Below are positions 35,366-43,891 of a stretch of DNA of 64,000 nt, piece by piece. This stretch comes from Arthrobacter sp. U41. Lineage in GTDB: Bacteria; Actinomycetota; Actinomycetes; Actinomycetales; Micrococcaceae. The notes below the pieces were generated by a model. It was not told the DNA's origin. It saw nothing but the letters and a program-made list of their open reading frames with translations, and did not search any database. The position numbers and the translations under genes were made by a program. The stretch is from assembly GCF_001750145.1 (NCBI RefSeq), contig NZ_CP015734.1, positions 1 to 64,000 of the forward strand, written 5' to 3'. How positions within the stretch are numbered: the first letter of the stretch is position 1; each line of letters starts with the position of its first letter.

Positions 35366-35796
35366 ATGACTACCGACATCGGCCGCTTCAGCTCAAGCGA
35401 CACAGAAACACCAGCGGAGCCCCCGGCAGAAGAGCAAAGCCGGCTGAATTGGTCTACGGCTCAGCCGAAGAGTTTCTGCATGAGCAGTTGCTGCCAACGT
35501 ACGTCCGCGACGTCGACGGTCGCGCCGCGAAGTGGTGCATCGAGTGGTACTTCCACCCGGAAGCAGTCACCCGGGTAGAGGCACTGTGGCGGGCCTGGGA
35601 ACACCTCAGGCTGGATGGAGCCACAGGTATCAGTGTCTGGTTCAAGGACCACGCGGACCACCACATGAGCGTGCTCCTGGACCCACGCGGCCCGTTCTAT
35701 AAATGCGACATGCAAAAGCACCGCGATCCCGACCAATTGGAACCCAAGAAAGCACCGGCCGGGTGGTTCCCAGATCTACGTGCACAGCTCGCATAG
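35366..35796 (+). pseudogene. DUF4913-type protein with one frameshift
   Basis: AGGAGG precedes ATG 35366. The first frame (MTTDIGRFSSSDTETP) passes near 35446 into the frame containing LVYGSAEEFLHEQLLPTYVR and WCIEWYFHPEAVTRVEALWRAWEHLR, ending at 35796. The second part matches DUF4913, common at the end of actinobacterial transfer operons. Another single-base loss is the simplest explanation. Role unknown. Confidence 0.65.
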
Positions 35797-35847
35797 AACG
35801 CGCCTCGACATGAATGGGGAGACGCCGTTGGCAGTCTCCCCATTTTT

Positions 35848-36702
35848 TCAACCCGAAATCGGTGATTCTGGCGGGTCAAAGGTGATGAACCCGTCGGGCG
35901 GCTCGATACCACTGAACAAAGCCATGTTCTCTATTGTGTTCAAGGTGAAAAGCTCGGTGTAGGTCATCCGCTCCATAAGAGAAGTCCGCCGTCCGTTCAT
36001 CCTGAAACCGGCCCACGACTGGATTTCGGGGTCGATTCCAACACCTCTGAGGTCGACTTTCATGTCAAAGCGTGACACTGGTTTGCTCGTGGTGAAGCGG
36101 CCGATCAAAAGCTCACCTTCGATGTGTTGATATGGCTCCACTGACGCATCAAAAGTCGCCGCCACGTCTGCAGGGAGCAGCAGACGGATTCGATGCTCGC
36201 TGACCGTACCTAAGCTCACGTGAAGGCTTCTGTGCCGGTCGATTCTGGCTAGTTCATGGACCCAGTAGACCAGGGTGCTTTCGGGACCGTAAGCGCCATG
36301 ATAGGGCTGGGCCGCTTCAACTTTTTCGAGAATGCTCTCAGGAACACCCGATAGGCGCTTGCGCTGGCTCGCGTACTCTTTCGGGGTCGAACAGATTGGA
36401 TACTGGATGCGCTCAGCCAGCGGGGGCGGATTCTGCCCAGTGGCTGATGCAACCCAAGCATAGAGGCCGTTATCTAGAGCCGCACGAACCGTTGCCAGCC
36501 AGTCACTGAATGCCAGAGACATCTCTACCGGGGCTTGCTCGCGTGTGACGGCGAAAACTTCGAACGTCGTTGAGGTGACATTGCGGACGTCGATATCCCA
36601 AGGATGGGTTGAAATGTATTGCTTCCAAGCCTCGCCGAATTCTTTCCTCTTCGCTTCGGCATGGTGGAGTCTTGCGAAAGCGAAGTCAAAGAGTTGCTGC
36701 AT
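35848..36702 (-). CDS. Hypothetical protein
   Basis: 284-residue soluble protein with no TM segment or signal peptide (MQQLFDFAFARLHHAEAKRK). It has conserved-looking stretches MSLAFSDWLATVRAALDNGLYAWVA near residue 80 and RIDRHRSLHVSL near residue 150. The first pattern is reminiscent of HEPN-type or other nucleic-acid/host-interaction proteins, but I cannot assign a family. It is convergent with the DUF4913 gene and divergent from the 36770 gene. The lower GC compared with the transfer operon suggests a separate origin. Confidence 0.6.
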   Translation of the reverse strand: MQQLFDFAFARLHHAEAKRKEFGEAWKQYISTHPWDIDVRNVTSTTFEVFAVTREQAPVEMSLAFSDWLATVRAALDNGLYAWVASATGQNPPPLAERIQYPICSTPKEYASQRKRLSGVPESILEKVEAAQPYHGAYGPESTLVYWVHELARIDRHRSLHVSLGTVSEHRIRLLLPADVAATFDASVEPYQHIEGELLIGRFTTSKPVSRFDMKVDLRGVGIDPEIQSWAGFRMNGRRTSLMERMTYTELFTLNTIENMALFSGIEPPDGFITFDPPESPISG

Positions 36703-36769
36703 GCTCTAACTTTAGATGCCAGCCTTAGACCAGCCGGTGCACTTCTCGCGCCGACCGTAGAGTTTGGGC

Positions 36770-37216
36770 ATGAGAACAATACTGATAGTTATTCAGGTGC
36801 CAGCGTCAGATCGGGCCGCCGCCACAACCGCCCTCGAAGGAGCTGGATTCAACGTACGTCTTGATCTCGACTACCCCGTCGATGCAGGAACCACAGCTCT
36901 CGAGCTAGAGATCGCATATCCCACGGCTGAAAGCCACGACGTCCAAGCCGACTACCAGGCCATCGCGTTGCGGGATAAGACACTCCAAGACGTTGGAATC
37001 GAATTTCAACATCTTTCCAACGGGGTCCATAGCGGCCCCTCGCTCTCGACTTATATCGTTCGGAGGAGAAATGACCCAGACGGCGGGGAGCGCACTGTTC
37101 TAGCGAAGGATTGGAACCAATTCCTTAGCGTTTATGGAGCGGCCTACGGGGACTTTGACGAAGGAGAATTGGAGGTCAGTGTTGTCGGCCTCGCCGCTAA
37201 TGACCCCCGCAACTGA
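36770..37216 (+). CDS. Hypothetical protein
   Basis: 148-residue soluble protein starting MRTILIVIQVPASDRAAATTAL. An in-frame TTG six bases upstream is an alternative start. A beta-alpha-beta opening is predicted, and the second half holds GVHSGPSLSTYIVRRRNDPD. It ends 8 bp before a strong bidirectional terminator. Unknown function; no family recognised. Confidence 0.55.
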   Translation: MRTILIVIQVPASDRAAATTALEGAGFNVRLDLDYPVDAGTTALELEIAYPTAESHDVQADYQAIALRDKTLQDVGIEFQHLSNGVHSGPSLSTYIVRRRNDPDGGERTVLAKDWNQFLSVYGAAYGDFDEGELEVSVVGLAANDPRN

Positions 37217-37224
37217 AGAAGCGT

Positions 37225-37258
37225 AAGGAGGGGGACGCCTGTTGGCGTCCCCCTCCTT
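37225..37258. terminator. Bidirectional terminator
   Basis: Perfect 15-bp stem AAGGAGGGGGACGCC / GGCGTCCCCCTCCTT with loop TGTT. It separates the convergent genes ending at 37216 (+) and 37274 (-). Confidence 0.85.
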
Positions 37259-37273
37259 ACCTAGGGACGTGTC

Positions 37274-38506
37274 CTAACGGCTCAAGCCATTTTTGCCTCT
37301 CTCAGCGCCCACTGACGCTCCCCTGCGGGACTTTCTGGCCTTCGTGGCGCCCTTACCCATTGTCACCGCTGCGCTGGGGTGTGTTGCTTCGCTGCGGGCT
37401 GCAACAAGCCGCCCACGAACCTGGGCTTCGTTGGCTCCACTGTTCTCCAATGAATCCGCGAACTTCTCCAAGTGCTCCGCCGAACCGTAGCCGGCAGCCG
37501 ACGTCGTCTCCGTTTTGAGGCCCTGGTCTTTGATCCGGGTGCTGTCGTTGCCGGTGACACGGTTCTCGATTTCACGGCCGACGCTCTCCATGCGGGCGAA
37601 GAGTTCCTTCTCGGCCCGTTCGTAGCGCTGCTCCACGGGCGTCCGTTCAGAGCCCTTGAAACCGCCCTCGGCCAAAAGCTTAGCCTCGTGCATCTCCTTG
37701 GCGGCCTTTACGAACGCAGGATCCTCGAAGTGCGAGGCACCGGCGCCGTTGACGTTCGCGGTCGTCTCCTTGCGCAGCTGGTCGAGGTCGGGACCGTTGA
37801 TGCCGTCCTTGCCGATGAGGAACAGACGTTCCTGAACGGTGGCGTCGGCGGCCGCCACTGCTGCGGGGGTCTTGGCGCTGTGCGCGGTCTGCAAGGCCTG
37901 GGCCAGTTCGGGGTTCGCCAAATATTCCGCGGGTACCTGGTGGCGTTCCATTTCGGGGGCCAGCGTCGCGGCCTGTGCGCGGAGTTCTTCGGCGCGGGCA
38001 GCGGCGAGCAGGCCCATGGCTTTTTCGTGTTCGGCGGCGGCCTTGCGTGTTTCTTCCTGGCTGCGGGCCAGCTCGTCCTGCCGGGCCTTTTCCGTGGTGA
38101 TGGTCTGGATCCCTGATTCCAGATAGGCGGCGTCAGTGCCGACGTCGTGGGTGTCGATGCCGTAGCGCGTGAAGACTTCCTGACGGATCTTTTCCGAGGC
38201 GGCGAGTGCGGTGGGGTCGTGGTCTTTCCAGCCTTCAGCGACGGCGTGGGCCGTGGCAATGTCGTGGGGCCCGGCTTTGTCCCACCACTGGTCCTTTTCC
38301 ACCGGGGCCAGCGCTGCGTGGGCTGCGCTGCGTTCGGCGGCGAGGCGTGCCTGTGCTTCGTGCGCCATCTGGGCATCTTGGTGTTCCTGCTGCCGCTGGG
38401 ATTCCTGCCGGCGGCGGGCCAGAGTCTCGGCAATGCGTGAGGCGATCATCAGCGACTGGCGTAGCCCGCCGTCCACAACATCGTCCATTCCATCTGCTTC
38501 ACTCAT
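37274..38506 (-). CDS. Coiled-coil mobilization-region protein
   Basis: 410-residue, highly charged, Ala/Glu/Gln-rich protein with long predicted helices at residues 15-70 (ETLARRRQESQRQQEHQDAQ) and 140-200 (KARQDELARSQEETRKAAAEH). The C-terminus is basic (GKGATKARKSRRGASVGAERGK). It lies 30 bp downstream of the relaxase gene in the same direction, so it probably belongs to the mobilization operon, perhaps as a relaxosome accessory. No enzymatic motif is seen. Confidence 0.65.
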   Translation of the reverse strand: MSEADGMDDVVDGGLRQSLMIASRIAETLARRRQESQRQQEHQDAQMAHEAQARLAAERSAAHAALAPVEKDQWWDKAGPHDIATAHAVAEGWKDHDPTALAASEKIRQEVFTRYGIDTHDVGTDAAYLESGIQTITTEKARQDELARSQEETRKAAAEHEKAMGLLAAARAEELRAQAATLAPEMERHQVPAEYLANPELAQALQTAHSAKTPAAVAAADATVQERLFLIGKDGINGPDLDQLRKETTANVNGAGASHFEDPAFVKAAKEMHEAKLLAEGGFKGSERTPVEQRYERAEKELFARMESVGREIENRVTGNDSTRIKDQGLKTETTSAAGYGSAEHLEKFADSLENSGANEAQVRGRLVAARSEATHPSAAVTMGKGATKARKSRRGASVGAERGKNGLSR

Positions 38507-38536
38507 CGTGTTCCCCTTGCACTAGTGGTGTGAGTC

Positions 38537-40177
38537 TTATCGGTCCAGGCCCGGCCCGGAGTCGCGTCGGCTGGGCTGGTAGGTCTTGGCCGGCGTTGCC
38601 GGTGTTGGCGTTGTGGGCACTGCTGATCCCGGGCGAATGGGGACCATGCCGCGCCGGGCGATGTCGATTGACCTGGGCGGCACTGCTGCTTCCGTAGCCG
38701 GCTGCTGTTCTGCACCCACCAGCACGGCCTTGGGCATGGTGCCGGTGAACGGGGCAAGCTGTTGCTCGACCACTGCTCGGATGCGCTGCGCCTCCCTTGT
38801 CCGTCCGGACTGGGCATGCATTTCATAGACGGCGAAGGCGGTGTTGATCAGCTGCACCATGAGTGCTGTTTGGGCGGCCGTTTTGTTTTTGCTGGATGCG
38901 GCCATGAACAACATGGCGGTCCCGGCAATCGACGGTAGCGCGACGGGTTTGCTGTGTTCCCGTGGTGCGCGGAGCTGGGCGGTGCGGGACAGTTCGGCGG
39001 CGGTGGCCGCCAGCGGTCCCGGTGTCGGTTCCAGCCGGTAGGACCACGCCGCGAACGCACCCGATACTTCCCTGGCCGCTTTCGCCCACGTCGCGTGATC
39101 ATCCCGCGGGATGGTGCGCAGCTGATCCGCCAGTGCGGTCGCGTTCCGGGTGTACTGGACCCACATTTCCGCCGGCGGTGTTGCGTGCTCGGGGCCGGTC
39201 TTGGAGACGGTGCGTTTGTTGCGGGCCGCCGCGTTCCACTCGGCCGCGGCTTCCGTTGCGAGCTGAGGTGACTCCATCCACTCTTCACGCAAAGCACCGA
39301 GCTTAAGGTCGGAGGCGAGGGTGCCGCCGCCGAACCAGATGGGCCGTTCGCCCTGCTTCGGGCGTTCTGCTACGGAGTACCCGACAATGACGTCGGTGGT
39401 GTTCTTCGCGTAGCGGGGACGGACCAGCATGCCGGTCTCCCGGGCGCGCCGGACGAACTCACCTTCGGTCGCGGAGGAGCTGGCGCTGGCGCGGACTTTC
39501 CGGGCCAGGGATGAGCGGTGCATTTCCCGCTCGTCCCGGACGGCGGTGGCTTTCTCCGCCTGGTCGTAGCCGCGGGTGGCGTGCACGGTGGAGAGCTGTT
39601 CCAGCCCGTACTTGACCTCCAGCTCACGGCAGGTCTGCTGCGCTCGTTTGTAGTCGCCGTGGGTGGAGGCTTTCGTGCCGTCCTCCCGGACCAGGGAGAC
39701 GGCCAGGTGGATGTGGTGGTTGCCGTTCTCACTGGTGCCGTGGTTGACCGCAACCCACCGGCACTGTGCCTTTCCGCTGGCTTCGGTGAAGCCCATGGAG
39801 TCCATGAAGTCGTTGGCGATATCGCCCCACTGCTGATCCGTCAGCGCGCCCTCTTCGGCACGCAGACTCAGCGAGCAGTGCCACACGGACGCGTCCTTGT
39901 ACCCGACGTGGACGCGTTCCTTTTTGGCCGCGTCCCACTGCATGTCTTTGATCTGCACCGACACACCGAACAACTTGCGCGGGCGGTCCAAGTGCTTGGC
40001 AATCGCCAGGGCATCGTCACGGTCCAGGACACCGTCGTCGTACCAAGACATGATCGCAGCATCCCCAGCCACTAGGTGTGGATCACTGTGGGCGTTCTTC
40101 GTCTTTTCGGTATCAGTCGAAGTCAGGTAAACCATGAGCCCTGACATCCGAGAACCGCGGGTGATGTTCGGAATCAT
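38537..40177 (-). CDS. MOB-type relaxase
   Basis: 546-residue DNA-transfer relaxase that nicks oriT and pilots the strand. The N-terminal relaxase domain shows the metal-binding motif III in NGNHHIHLAVSLV (His 154, 155, 157), a preceding WHCSLSLRAEEG strand, and a candidate catalytic Tyr in LMVYLTS (residue 17). The C-terminal half is helical and Ala-rich with no helicase motif. It starts 2 bp after the mobC stop. The oriT candidate lies just beyond mobC. Partner channel genes are 24.4-35.8 kb. Confidence 0.9.
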   Translation of the reverse strand: MIPNITRGSRMSGLMVYLTSTDTEKTKNAHSDPHLVAGDAAIMSWYDDGVLDRDDALAIAKHLDRPRKLFGVSVQIKDMQWDAAKKERVHVGYKDASVWHCSLSLRAEEGALTDQQWGDIANDFMDSMGFTEASGKAQCRWVAVNHGTSENGNHHIHLAVSLVREDGTKASTHGDYKRAQQTCRELEVKYGLEQLSTVHATRGYDQAEKATAVRDEREMHRSSLARKVRASASSSATEGEFVRRARETGMLVRPRYAKNTTDVIVGYSVAERPKQGERPIWFGGGTLASDLKLGALREEWMESPQLATEAAAEWNAAARNKRTVSKTGPEHATPPAEMWVQYTRNATALADQLRTIPRDDHATWAKAAREVSGAFAAWSYRLEPTPGPLAATAAELSRTAQLRAPREHSKPVALPSIAGTAMLFMAASSKNKTAAQTALMVQLINTAFAVYEMHAQSGRTREAQRIRAVVEQQLAPFTGTMPKAVLVGAEQQPATEAAVPPRSIDIARRGMVPIRPGSAVPTTPTPATPAKTYQPSRRDSGPGLDR

Positions 40178-40179
40178 CC

Positions 40180-40572
40180 CTACATCAACCCGTCAATGGC
40201 GTCGTCGATTCGCATGGCTACGGAGCGGATGTGCTTCAACGCTTCGCGGGCCTCGGCGGGAAACTCGCCAGTGGCATTGGCCTGGCGCGCCAGCTGGTTG
40301 ATGTTGTTCGAGGAACGGGCCAACAGATTGTGCAGTGACATCAGCTCCGCACCAATGGCCCGACGTTCCGTTGTCGTCTCGTGGGTCTCCGACAGCGCCG
40401 AAGAAATCAGCAGGTTCGGAACAGTAACCTTCTCCCGTTCGGCCTTCGCAACAAGGGCCGCTTCTTCCTCGACCGTGACCCACACGTCACGGCGCTTCTT
40501 TGTCCCCGCCGGAGTGTTCTCCCGACGGCGGCGCGACAGATTGAAACGGTGAGCGAATCCCTCATCCGACAT
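40180..40572 (-). CDS. mobC: MobC-like relaxosome accessory protein
   Basis: 130-residue protein with a basic N-terminus (RFNLSRRRRENTPAGTKKRRDV) and a region VTVEEEAALVAKAEREKVTVPNLLISSAL typical of RHH/MobC proteins. The MobC signature LMSLHNLLARSSNNINQLARQAN follows. MobC helps open oriT for the relaxase. It is the first gene of the leftward operon mobC-relaxase-coiled-coil protein, with the candidate oriT immediately upstream. Confidence 0.87.
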   Translation of the reverse strand: MSDEGFAHRFNLSRRRRENTPAGTKKRRDVWVTVEEEAALVAKAEREKVTVPNLLISSALSETHETTTERRAIGAELMSLHNLLARSSNNINQLARQANATGEFPAEAREALKHIRSVAMRIDDAIDGLM

Positions 40573-40621
40573 TCAATCCATCCCTTCAACGGCCCAGCGC
40601 AGCGACCCCGGAACCGGGGAC

Positions 40622-40700
40622 CACACTGACCAGTGTGACGCACCCGACCGCCAGTGTCGAGCGCGACAAGCCACTTACACCCGTGTAAGTGTATAGCTTG
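40622..40700. other. Candidate origin of transfer (oriT)
   Basis: Between mobC and the next divergent gene are two inverted repeats: CACACTG-AC-CAGTGTG (40622-40637) and CACTTACAC-CC-GTGTAAGTG (40672-40691). TATAGCTTGCTCC follows. An inverted repeat next to a short conserved strand upstream of mobC is the usual oriT layout. The nick site cannot be fixed from sequence alone. Confidence 0.5.
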
Positions 40701-40795
40701 CTCCGGACGGTCTTCTTTGAGGGTTTTTGCTCTTTCACGCCTGGTCACCAAAAACCCTCTTTCCGGTGTCGGTGATGACCGATAGGGTTTGGGGT

Positions 40796-41098
40796 ATGGA
40801 TATCAACGACATCGCCGCTAAAGCCGCCGCCAAGATTGACGCCGCTCGGGATACCAAGGTCAGCGCCGTAAAGACGGCCGCTGCCAGCGGTGTCGAGGTC
40901 CAGGAAGCTGCTCAGCTGCTCGCCGCAGCGGAACAGAAGTACGCCAAGGACTACCAGGCGGCGCTCCGCGCAGACTGGACCGAATCCGACCTGCGCGGCT
41001 TCGGCCTGGACGCCCCAGCCAAGAAGGCCGGCGGGCGACCCCGTGGGCGTAAAACTGCACCGGCGTCGGCTCCCGTGGCTGGCGGTTCCGCGGAGTAG
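40796..41098 (+). CDS. Small hypothetical protein divergent from mobC
   Basis: 100-residue helical, Ala-rich protein (MDINDIAAKAAAKIDAARDT) with a basic C-terminus GGRPRGRKTAP, suggesting nucleic acid contact. It is read away from oriT and is a probable leading- or lagging-region transfer gene. The start was chosen at ATG 40796, after GGTTTGGGGT; the upstream extension to 40727 looks non-coding. No family recognised. Confidence 0.6.
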   Translation: MDINDIAAKAAAKIDAARDTKVSAVKTAAASGVEVQEAAQLLAAAEQKYAKDYQAALRADWTESDLRGFGLDAPAKKAGGRPRGRKTAPASAPVAGGSAE

Positions 41099-41442
41099 CC
41101 CCTCGCCCACCTGTGCACGGCAAAAGCTAACTCCTCCGGGCTTTTCCCGCACACACCTGGACGACGGGGGCCCACCTGACCGGCTGCACACCATCGCCAG
41201 GTCACCACGGGCGGGCAACGAACCCCAGGTGACCGGCGATCCTGCACAGCCGCCCATCGCGCCGGTACAGCACGACCGGCAACCTTCCCCACGGACTAAG
41301 ACAGCCGGCCGCGTATCACCACGAGACGGGGCCGGCTTTTCTCAGCTCCGAACGACAAATGGCAACGCGACCATCGGCTCCGGGACGCACGAGTGGCCGT
41401 CGCGTCAACGTGACGGCCACTCGAATAAATGGTTGCACCGGT
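41099..41442. other. Intergenic region with terminator
   Basis: It holds the hairpin AGCCGGCC (41303-41310) / GGCCGGCT (41330-41337) followed by TTTCT, a likely terminator for the 40796 gene. No gene recognised in the rest. Confidence 0.5.
41303..41342 (+). terminator. Rho-independent terminator
   Basis: 8-bp stem AGCCGGCC / GGCCGGCT with a 19-base loop, then TTTCT. Downstream of the 40796-41098 gene. Confidence 0.6.
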
Positions 41443-41733
41443 TCAGTCTTCGGCGGCTTCCTCTTCACCGACTTGGCCGGCCTCGATGCGGGCCTTCGTC
41501 TGGGCGTAGGCCCGCTCCAGATAGTCAGCTACGTCCGCCTCGCTCACCCGCCACACGCGCCTCCCGCCGAGTTGAACTCCGCGGAGTCCCTGGGATGCAA
41601 GCAGGGCATAAACCGTCGCCATTCCGACGTTCAGAATCTCCTTCACCTGGGCCAGCGTGAGCATCCTCAGGAACTGCATCCCGGGACGCTCCAGATCCGG
41701 GACAACCTCTCCCCCATCAGAGTTTCGTGCCAT
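41443..41733 (-). CDS. Excisionase-like helix-turn-helix protein
   Basis: 96-residue MerR/excisionase-type DNA-binding protein. Residues 24-70 contain MLTLAQVKEILNVGMATVYALLASQGLRGVQLGGRRVWRVSEADV, shown here in segments: MLTLAQVKEILNVG, ATVYALLASQGL, GGRRVWRVSEADV. The tail is acidic. An in-frame upstream ATG (MRQKTTSGR, 41787) is possible. No integrase gene is adjacent, so it probably acts as a plasmid regulator rather than excision factor. Confidence 0.75.
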   Translation of the reverse strand: MARNSDGGEVVPDLERPGMQFLRMLTLAQVKEILNVGMATVYALLASQGLRGVQLGGRRVWRVSEADVADYLERAYAQTKARIEAGQVGEEEAAED

Positions 41734-41962
41734 CGCGTTTAGCCCTCGTTCCGGTGTTGCAGTTCGTCCACTCGTTGTCTTCTGCCTCATCCGGTCCCCC
41801 AACTGCTGCCTGCCAGACAGCCTCCTGCTTATGGCGGGCAAGTACGTGATCGCAGCGTTCAGGTCTCTGCCCTGCACCAGGGGCCTGTGGCGGCCCTGAC
41901 GGTGCGCAGCGTCAAAGGCATGCCGCGCCCGGTCGGGGCAGCCGGGACTCCCTGGGCCCGCC

Positions 41963-42568
41963 CTAAACTTCCCCGCCGGTGACCTGCTTCGGTTCTGCTG
42001 GGGTCTGCGGTGTGATGCGTTGCAGCAGGGCATCGTGTGCCTCCTGCAGGGTGCTCGTACGTGCCTCGGCGGCTGCCAGCCGGGTGAGAGCCGCGGCTGC
42101 CTCCCGGGTAGCATCCTGCGCAGCGGTCTGGGCCAGGGCGAACTGCTCCCCCGTCGCCGCCAACTGGGCCTCCAGCGCGGTGATCCTGGCCGTGAGTTCT
42201 GTGACGGCAGAGTCTTTCTCGGCACTTACTTTGTCCAGGTCCGCGACGAGTTCGGCGATCTCCAGGTTCAGGTCCTTCTTCTCCTGCGCCCAAGCCGTTT
42301 GGAGGCCGGCATGGCGCTCGTCGGCCAGCCCGGACGCTTCGGCCCAGCAGGCCCCGGCCAGGCGTGCGGCCTGTTCCAGCAGTGCGGCCGGCGCTGCGGC
42401 GAGCTGGCCCCCGGCGGCATGCTTCTCCTCCGTCCACTCCTTCAGGTAGCGGGTGGCATCGGCGTTGCTCACGCCCGCCGCAGCCCGCACCGTCGACACG
42501 GTCGGCCGTCGCTCGGCACTGATCTGCTCCGCAGCAGCGAACACACGGTCTTTCACACTCAACGTCAC
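41963..42568 (-). CDS. KfrA-like DNA-binding coiled-coil protein
   Basis: 201-residue protein with an N-terminal KfrA_N DNA-binding domain (SVKDRVFAAAEQISAERRPTV, STVRAAAGVSNADATRYLKEW) and a long alanine-rich coiled coil (about 75-185). KfrA proteins organise plasmid DNA and repress their own gene. The GTG start at 42568 was preferred over ATG 42772 because a perfect palindrome typical of a KfrA operator (42591-42621) lies just upstream of it. Confidence 0.8.
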   Translation of the reverse strand: MTLSVKDRVFAAAEQISAERRPTVSTVRAAAGVSNADATRYLKEWTEEKHAAGGQLAAAPAALLEQAARLAGACWAEASGLADERHAGLQTAWAQEKKDLNLEIAELVADLDKVSAEKDSAVTELTARITALEAQLAATGEQFALAQTAAQDATREAAAALTRLAAAEARTSTLQEAHDALLQRITPQTPAEPKQVTGGEV

Positions 42569-42590
42569 GGCGACAACCTCAGGGGTAGTA

Positions 42591-42621
42591 GTAGGAGTAG
42601 TAGTAATCCTACTACTCCTAC
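42591..42621. promoter_or_regulatory. Operator palindrome for the KfrA-like gene
   Basis: Perfect 13-bp arms GTAGGAGTAGTAG / CTACTACTCCTAC with a 5-base spacer TAATC, 23 bp upstream of the chosen start. Within it the trinucleotide TAG recurs. Likely autoregulatory site. Confidence 0.7.
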
Positions 42622-42789
42622 GGCTTTCCCCGCCACTACCAGCCCCGGATATCTGCCAAGACGCCCACAGTGAGGCCCTCTCCTGAGGGGAGGGTAAGCG
42701 CATGCCTGAGCCGGGGCCGATGAGCCCGAGGAGTCCGTCCTCTATCAGGGGGGCGACGAAGCGGCCACACATGCCCGAGCGCGGATCTC

Positions 42790-43212
42790 TTAAAAGCGGA
42801 GGGGCCGGCGCACTGGGCGCCGGCCCCTCCTGGTTTTCCCTTGCAGCACGTGTGAGTGCCGGTAGGCCAGTAATCCCTGCCGCTCAGCTTCTATGAGCAG
42901 CAGGTCCTTTGCAATGTCAGCGTCGATAATCCGGTACCCGCCAAGGGACATCGTTTTGCGGGCTGCCGTCTTGCCGGCTCCCGGTGGGCCCGCCGTCACT
43001 ACGACCGCTTGCCCACCGGCCGAGACGTCGCTTTGCAGCTGCATGTACGCGTGCGCTGTTCGTACGATTGCCAGATCATCGAAGTATTTGGTCAACTCGT
43101 CCGGTCGCTGATTGAGGGCACCCCCGGGCGCGAAAAGGTCAGTGAGGGCGGAATGGATTTCTTCCCTTTCAGCGGCCAATGGCCGCCCTGACGTTGTTGA
43201 ACTCTTCTTCAC
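42790..43212 (-). pseudogene. Truncated zeta-type toxin kinase
   Basis: 140-residue frame. It keeps the N-terminal helix region (EIHSALTDLFAPGGALNQRPDELTKYF, split here as EIHSALTDLF and NQRPDELTKYF) and the P-loop TAGPPGAGKTAA, followed by YRIIDADIAKDLL. These are hallmarks of zeta-like toxins that phosphorylate UDP-sugars. The protein then ends in a random tail (GRRPVRRPLRF) encoded by a terminator hairpin. Intact members continue for another 100 or more residues, so the C-terminal substrate-binding half is gone and toxicity is unlikely. Confidence 0.7.
42798..42830. terminator. GC-rich hairpin terminator
   Basis: Perfect 14-bp stem GGAGGGGCCGGCGC / GCGCCGGCCCCTCC, followed on the plus strand by TGGTTTT and on the minus strand by GCTTTTAAG. 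It forms the 3' tail of the truncated zeta frame. Confidence 0.75.
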
Positions 43213-43606
43213 TGAGAAGACCCTGCGCTACTGCAGCTACGACCTGATCCCAACTGCCCGGGATGCGTCCTTCATGCGGATACGGTGCCTCTTCGCCAAA
43301 GGTGTAGGCAAAGGTCTTGAGTTTGGCCACGAGTTCTTCCCGCGGTGTGTCGTAGGCGAAGGCGCGGAGGATTATCTCCTCGGGATCCAGCTCGAGGTTT
43401 CCTTCCCTGCGCTCGATTGCCTTCAACATGCGGTGAACTTTGGCTTGGCTGGTTGCCAGAACCTCGGCGATCTCCCGCTGGCTGAAGTTCCGCTGGGCCA
43501 CATTCTGAACCGCCCGAAGATCGTCAAGCAGATCGACGCGCTGCCGGGCCTGGCGCTGCAGTGCCTGGCGATGCATTGCGGCGAGGCCGCTGTCCATGGT
43601 GAGCAT
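43169..43606 (-). CDS. HTH antitoxin-like protein of the zeta locus
   Basis: 145-residue protein starting MLTMDSGLAAMHRQALQRQ with AAGGAAAG upstream. A helix-turn-helix lies at about residues 45-75 (NFSQREIAEVLATSQAKVHRMLKAIERR). The C-terminal part (YDTPREELVAKLKTFAYTFGE, SWDQVVAAVAQGLLSEEEF) probably binds the toxin. It overlaps the toxin start by 44 bp and is preceded by a 15-bp-arm palindrome, the layout of an autoregulated toxin-antitoxin operon. It appears intact although the toxin is truncated. Confidence 0.7.
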   Translation of the reverse strand: MLTMDSGLAAMHRQALQRQARQRVDLLDDLRAVQNVAQRNFSQREIAEVLATSQAKVHRMLKAIERREGNLELDPEEIILRAFAYDTPREELVAKLKTFAYTFGEEAPYPHEGRIPGSWDQVVAAVAQGLLSEEEFNNVRAAIGR

Positions 43607-43636
43607 CAGCTTTCCTTTCTTCGTGGGTTCTAGTCT

Positions 43637-43667
43637 AGCTCCTTGATTCACTGTGAATCAAGGAGCT
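43637..43667. promoter_or_regulatory. Operator palindrome of the zeta-type locus
   Basis: AGCTCCTTGATTCAC (43637-43651) and GTGAATCAAGGAGCT (43653-43667) form perfect 15-bp arms around one base. It ends 31 bp upstream of the antitoxin start. A looser match to its core (GATTCA...CAGTGAAT) occurs upstream of the gene pair at 53451. Confidence 0.75.
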
Positions 43668-43891
43668 GCGGATGTCGTTGCCGGGTGAGTTGATCCGATC
43701 ATCTCTCGAGCGGGGATGACTCCAGCGCAACCACTCCTCCGTCTCGTATCCCTAGGGTTGCAAGACTACGAGTCGAGACATTTCAATGCCCTTGTCGCTT
43801 CAAGCAACTTGGTGTCTTGCTACTATGTCCTGCAAGTAGGAAGCAAAATTGCGATGGTCAACCACTGTTGCGGGACACTTTGGAGCCGAAA

